Source: Levilactobacillus angrenensis (lineage in GTDB: Bacteria > Bacillota > Bacilli > Lactobacillales > Lactobacillaceae). From it: DNA of 64,000 nucleotides. Each line of letters starts with the position of its first letter. Position 1 is the first letter of the stretch. Of the stretch, positions 62,032 through 64,000 are shown in pieces. Position numbers and translations under genes: made by a program. Location: assembly GCF_003946085.1 (NCBI RefSeq), contig NZ_RHOB01000002.1:1-64000 (forward strand), in the 5' to 3' direction. The notes under the pieces are model-generated. The model did no database searches, was not told the origin of the DNA, and worked only from the letters and a program-made list of their open reading frames with translations.

Positions 62032-62061
62032 AAAAAAATCGCCAGGGAATATCCCTCGCGA
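62032..62061 (-). terminator. Terminator of the small XRE regulator
   Basis: TCGC-AGGGA / TCCCT-GCGA stem, then seven Ts on the minus side, 60 bp after the stop. Confidence 0.8.
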
Positions 62062-62122
62062 CGTTAGCAGCCTAATTCCCTAATGGAAATTAGCTATGAC
62101 TCCTCCCAATGGTTCAAGCGAT

Positions 62123-62374
62123 CTACAGCTTATCCTTAGCCGCACGCTGCCGTAAAGCGTGGATAAAATCACTCTTTTTACCAAAAAAGAGACAGTTCTG
62201 TGGGACCTGATAGAGTGCCGATAAGCGCTCAATCGTTTGAATTCCGAGGTTCGAACTGTCCCGTTCCCAAGCAGCCAGCGTTTGGTAATGGATTCCTAAG
62301 CAAGCCGCAGCTTCCTTTTGCGAGTACCCGGCATTGTGCCGAGCGGCTTCCAGTGTCATTTGCACCTTATCCAT
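62123..62374 (-). CDS. XRE family HTH regulator (83 aa)
   Basis: A single helix-turn-helix domain: LEAARHNAGYSQKEAAACLGIHYQTLAAWERDSSNLGIQTIERLSALYQV, followed by a short basic tail. No effector domain. Start at ATG 62372-62374 behind AAGGAGG; the GTG just before it is also possible. Its promoter shares a region with that of the divergent XRE gene and contains a perfect palindrome filling the -35/-10 spacer, so autoregulation is likely. Confidence 0.85.
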   Translation of the reverse strand: MDKVQMTLEAARHNAGYSQKEAAACLGIHYQTLAAWERDSSNLGIQTIERLSALYQVPQNCLFFGKKSDFIHALRQRAAKDKL

Positions 62375-62403
62375 CACGGACTCCTCCTTACAAACACTTT
62401 CAC

Positions 62404-62432
62404 ATCTTAAACGAGTTTATTCGTTTTGTCAA
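62404..62432 (-). promoter_or_regulatory. Promoter of the small XRE gene with spacer palindrome
   Basis: Minus-strand TTGACA (62427-62432) and TAAGAT (62404-62409), 17-bp spacer. AAACGA-GTTTAT-TCGTTT (62409-62426) is a perfect palindrome occupying the spacer: a likely operator. Confidence 0.75.
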
Positions 62433-62480
62433 TTGCTGTTTAATAATTAGGGGTGTTTTTTAAGTTTTTTTCGCACAAAT

Positions 62481-62509
62481 TTGCTTGTATTCTCGCAATT
62501 CGTTATAAT
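62481..62509 (+). promoter_or_regulatory. Promoter of the second XRE gene
   Basis: TTGCTT (62481-62486) and perfect TATAAT (62504-62509), 17-bp spacer. Confidence 0.75.
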
Positions 62510-62558
62510 GACGATATAAAGAACCATTTTACTAAAATTAGACAAAGGAGTGAACGTC

Positions 62559-62918
62559 GTGCCCCGCCATGAACTATCGCCTTTTGAAAAAAATATTCGC
62601 CGAATCATTGCACAAAATTTAAAGGCAGCCAGCCACGATATTACGCAAGCTGAGCTAGCGGGGAAAACCGGCATTCCCACCTCAACTCTGTCCGGCTACT
62701 TTGCGCAACGCTCCACCCCCAGCCCCGCTAACGTTGAAAAGCTGGCAACCGCGCTTGGCATACATAAATCCGCTATCGATCCGCGGTTTGATGAAGATTT
62801 GTTGGATAACAACATCAACTTCGAAGCCGTTTTCGCGCAGCTGTCTCCTCAACGCCAACGGTCCGTCTTGATGTATGCGAAGCAACAACTCCAAGCCCAG
62901 CTGGCTGGGTTAAAGTAG
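62559..62918 (+). CDS. XRE family HTH regulator (119 aa)
   Basis: N-terminal HTH: IIAQNLKAASHDITQAELAGKTGIPTSTLSGYFAQRSTPSPANVEKLATALGI (about 14-66), then a short helical C-terminus with LSPQRQRSVLMYAKQQLQAQLAG. Resembles the DNA-binding part of phage CI-like repressors, but no peptidase domain is present. I use the GTG at 62559, 8 nt behind AAAGGAG, giving 119 residues; the GTG at 62550 is inside that ribosome-binding site. Divergent from the smaller XRE gene; no phage genes nearby. Confidence 0.85.
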   Translation: MPRHELSPFEKNIRRIIAQNLKAASHDITQAELAGKTGIPTSTLSGYFAQRSTPSPANVEKLATALGIHKSAIDPRFDEDLLDNNINFEAVFAQLSPQRQRSVLMYAKQQLQAQLAGLK

Positions 62919-62936
62919 CCCATCCGCTAGGACTGA

Positions 62937-62983
62937 CCAAAAACAGCGCCACCACTGATTTTTTCAGTGATGACGCTGTTTTC
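62937..62983. terminator. Bidirectional terminator between XRE and rlmD genes
   Basis: AAAACAGCG--CCACTGA / TCAGTG--CGCTGTTTT stem with Ts on the right and As on the left; convergent genes. Confidence 0.85.
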
Positions 62984-63008
62984 TTTGGTTAAAAATTCAC
63001 CTAAAATT

Positions 63009-64000
63009 TTACTTCTTCACTAACACCGTCACGGATTCCACGTGCGGCGTCTGTGGGAATTGGTCAACGGGTTGAATTGGCCCGTCGATGTCGTAACCGA
63101 GCTCTTGGAAACGGGCCACGTCACGCACCAAGGTTGCTGGGTTACAGCTGACGTAGACGACCTTCTTGGGTCCCATCTTGGCGGTGGAGTCGATCAGACT
63201 TTCGGCCAGACCCTTACGTGGTGGGTCAACCACCACGACGTCAGGCTTGATGCCCGCTTCTTGCCACTTGGCCATTTGGTCTTCGGCCTTGTCTACGGCA
63301 AATTCAACGTTCGCCAAATGGTTCTTTTGGGCGTTGACCTTGGCGTCTTCGATGGCTTCGGGCACGATATCGACCCCGTAAACGCGCTTGGCATGCTTGG
63401 CTAGGGCCAGCGAAATCGTCCCAATCCCACAGTAGGCATCGATCACGGTTTCCTTACCGGTCAGGCCGGCCTTGTCGATGGCCATTTGGTACAGCTTTTC
63501 CGTCTGTTGCGGGTTCACTTGGTAGAAAGACCGCGCCGAAATGGCGAAGGTCAAGCCCATCAAGGTATCCTCAATCGTTGGCTTACCGTACAGCGTCCGG
63601 GTCACGTTCCCCATGATGACGTTGGTCTTCTTAGCATTGACGTTTAAGACGATGCTCGTGACCTCTGGCAAGGCTTTGTGGATCTGGTCGACTAATTGGT
63701 CTTGACTTGGTAATTTCTGCTGACGACTGATTAAAACGATCATCATTTCATGACTGTAGTACCCGCGGCGAACCATGATGTTCCGGATGACACCCTTGTC
63801 ACTGATTTCGTTGTAAGCCGGAATTTCAAATTGGCGCAGTAAATCACGGACCTTCACGATGGCATCATCAATGGCGGGGTCTTGGATGTAGAAGTCCGTC
63901 AACGGAATCAGCTCATGACTGTGTTGACGATAGAATCCCGTTTCCAGCTTCCCTTTGATCATCCGCACCGGCACTTGTGCCTTATTCCGGTATTGCGTCG
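63009..64000 (-). CDS. rlmD: 23S rRNA (uracil-1939-C5)-methyltransferase RlmD family, 5' end outside window
   Basis: C-terminal 330 residues of an RNA m5U methyltransferase. The frame stays open to the right edge (Tyr-Arg-Asn-Lys-Ala-Gln-Val before the first listed codon), so the gene is cut by the window, not truncated in the genome. IDAYCGIGTISLALA binds SAM, VVVDPPRKGL and YVSCNPATLVRDV carry the catalytic Cys. Many Gram-positives have two such genes (RlmCD type), so whether it modifies U1939, U747 or both cannot be said. The missing N-terminal part should hold the TRAM domain. Confidence 0.9.
   Translation of the reverse strand, partial: TQYRNKAQVPVRMIKGKLETGFYRQHSHELIPLTDFYIQDPAIDDAIVKVRDLLRQFEIPAYNEISDKGVIRNIMVRRGYYSHEMMIVLISRQQKLPSQDQLVDQIHKALPEVTSIVLNVNAKKTNVIMGNVTRTLYGKPTIEDTLMGLTFAISARSFYQVNPQQTEKLYQMAIDKAGLTGKETVIDAYCGIGTISLALAKHAKRVYGVDIVPEAIEDAKVNAQKNHLANVEFAVDKAEDQMAKWQEAGIKPDVVVVDPPRKGLAESLIDSTAKMGPKKVVYVSCNPATLVRDVARFQELGYDIDGPIQPVDQFPQTPHVESVTVLVKK

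Noticed and set aside
62559-62918. Phage CI repressor
   Set aside because: The HTH resembles one, but the protein lacks a peptidase domain and there are no phage genes around it.
1-64000. CRISPR array, riboswitch, T-box or prophage
   Set aside because: No regularly spaced identical repeats, no T-box TGGNACC with specifier stem, no recognisable riboswitch core, and no integrase, terminase or capsid genes were seen.

Overview
The window is a chromosomal stretch of a lactic acid bacterium of the family Lactobacillaceae with fairly GC-rich codon use. The evidence is the gene set: LtaS-type lipoteichoic acid synthesis, PTS Hpr/EI, CtsR/HrcA-controlled ClpE, a C69 dipeptidase, water-forming NADH oxidase, a WxL surface protein, RpiR-controlled gluconate genes and a stand-alone glutamate-cysteine ligase. 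A Levilactobacillus/Lactiplantibacillus-like host is likely, but the species cannot be fixed from the sequence alone.

Layout. 1-300 holds two near-consensus tandem promoters and a boxA-type leader firing leftwards into an rRNA operon just outside the window. 0.5-6.4 kb is an envelope block: LTA synthase, a YkuJ protein, and a three-gene operon (two glycosyltransferases plus a flippase-like membrane protein) for the glycolipid anchor of LTA. 6.9-8.9 kb is ptsHI. 9.6-12.1 kb is clpE with both a CIRCE element and CtsR heptads upstream. 12.5-24.6 kb carries a MucBP-domain protein, a Ca2+-type P-ATPase, pepD, NADH oxidase, an L-type lectin/WxL surface protein, RF3 and a small membrane protein. 25.2-28.6 kb is a wall teichoic acid segment (tagD, an unknown, a TagF-like polymerase). 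28.7-39.3 kb holds AI-2E and YihY membrane proteins, a DUF402 phosphatase, a serine hydrolase, recX, flavodoxin, a NERD protein, UDP-GlcNAc 2-epimerase and a GT2 glycosyltransferase. 40-51.6 kb contains two gluconate permeases around tRNA-Arg, a DEAD helicase, a GH25-like protein and the rpiR/gntZ-gntK-gntP locus. 52-64 kb has an amino acid permease, gshA, the deoC-deoB-deoD-deoR-pdp nucleoside operon, an unknown secreted protein, two divergent XRE regulators and the start-truncated rlmD.

Two things stand out. First, most of the larger intergenic gaps are filled by a mosaic family of structured repeats. The best copies have 18-bp terminal inverted repeats (17/18 paired) exactly 167 bp apart in two cases, and enclose three hairpins. 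One hairpin changes sequence completely between copies while staying self-complementary, another shows a C:G to T:A compensatory change, and in one copy both terminal repeats have changed together. Such conservation of fold over sequence suggests a selected DNA or RNA structure. A second repeat family (about 76-80 bp between 9-bp CAGCCAGGG/CCCTGGCTG ends) is often adjacent.

Second, the gluconate genes share a 15-bp palindrome, TGWAAA-N3-TTTWCA, placed directly against the -10 box of both gntZ and the distant second gntP, and over the rpiR start codon. This links the two permease loci into one predicted RpiR regulon, with CcpA-type cre sites close by. No CRISPR array, prophage, transposase gene or defence island is visible.
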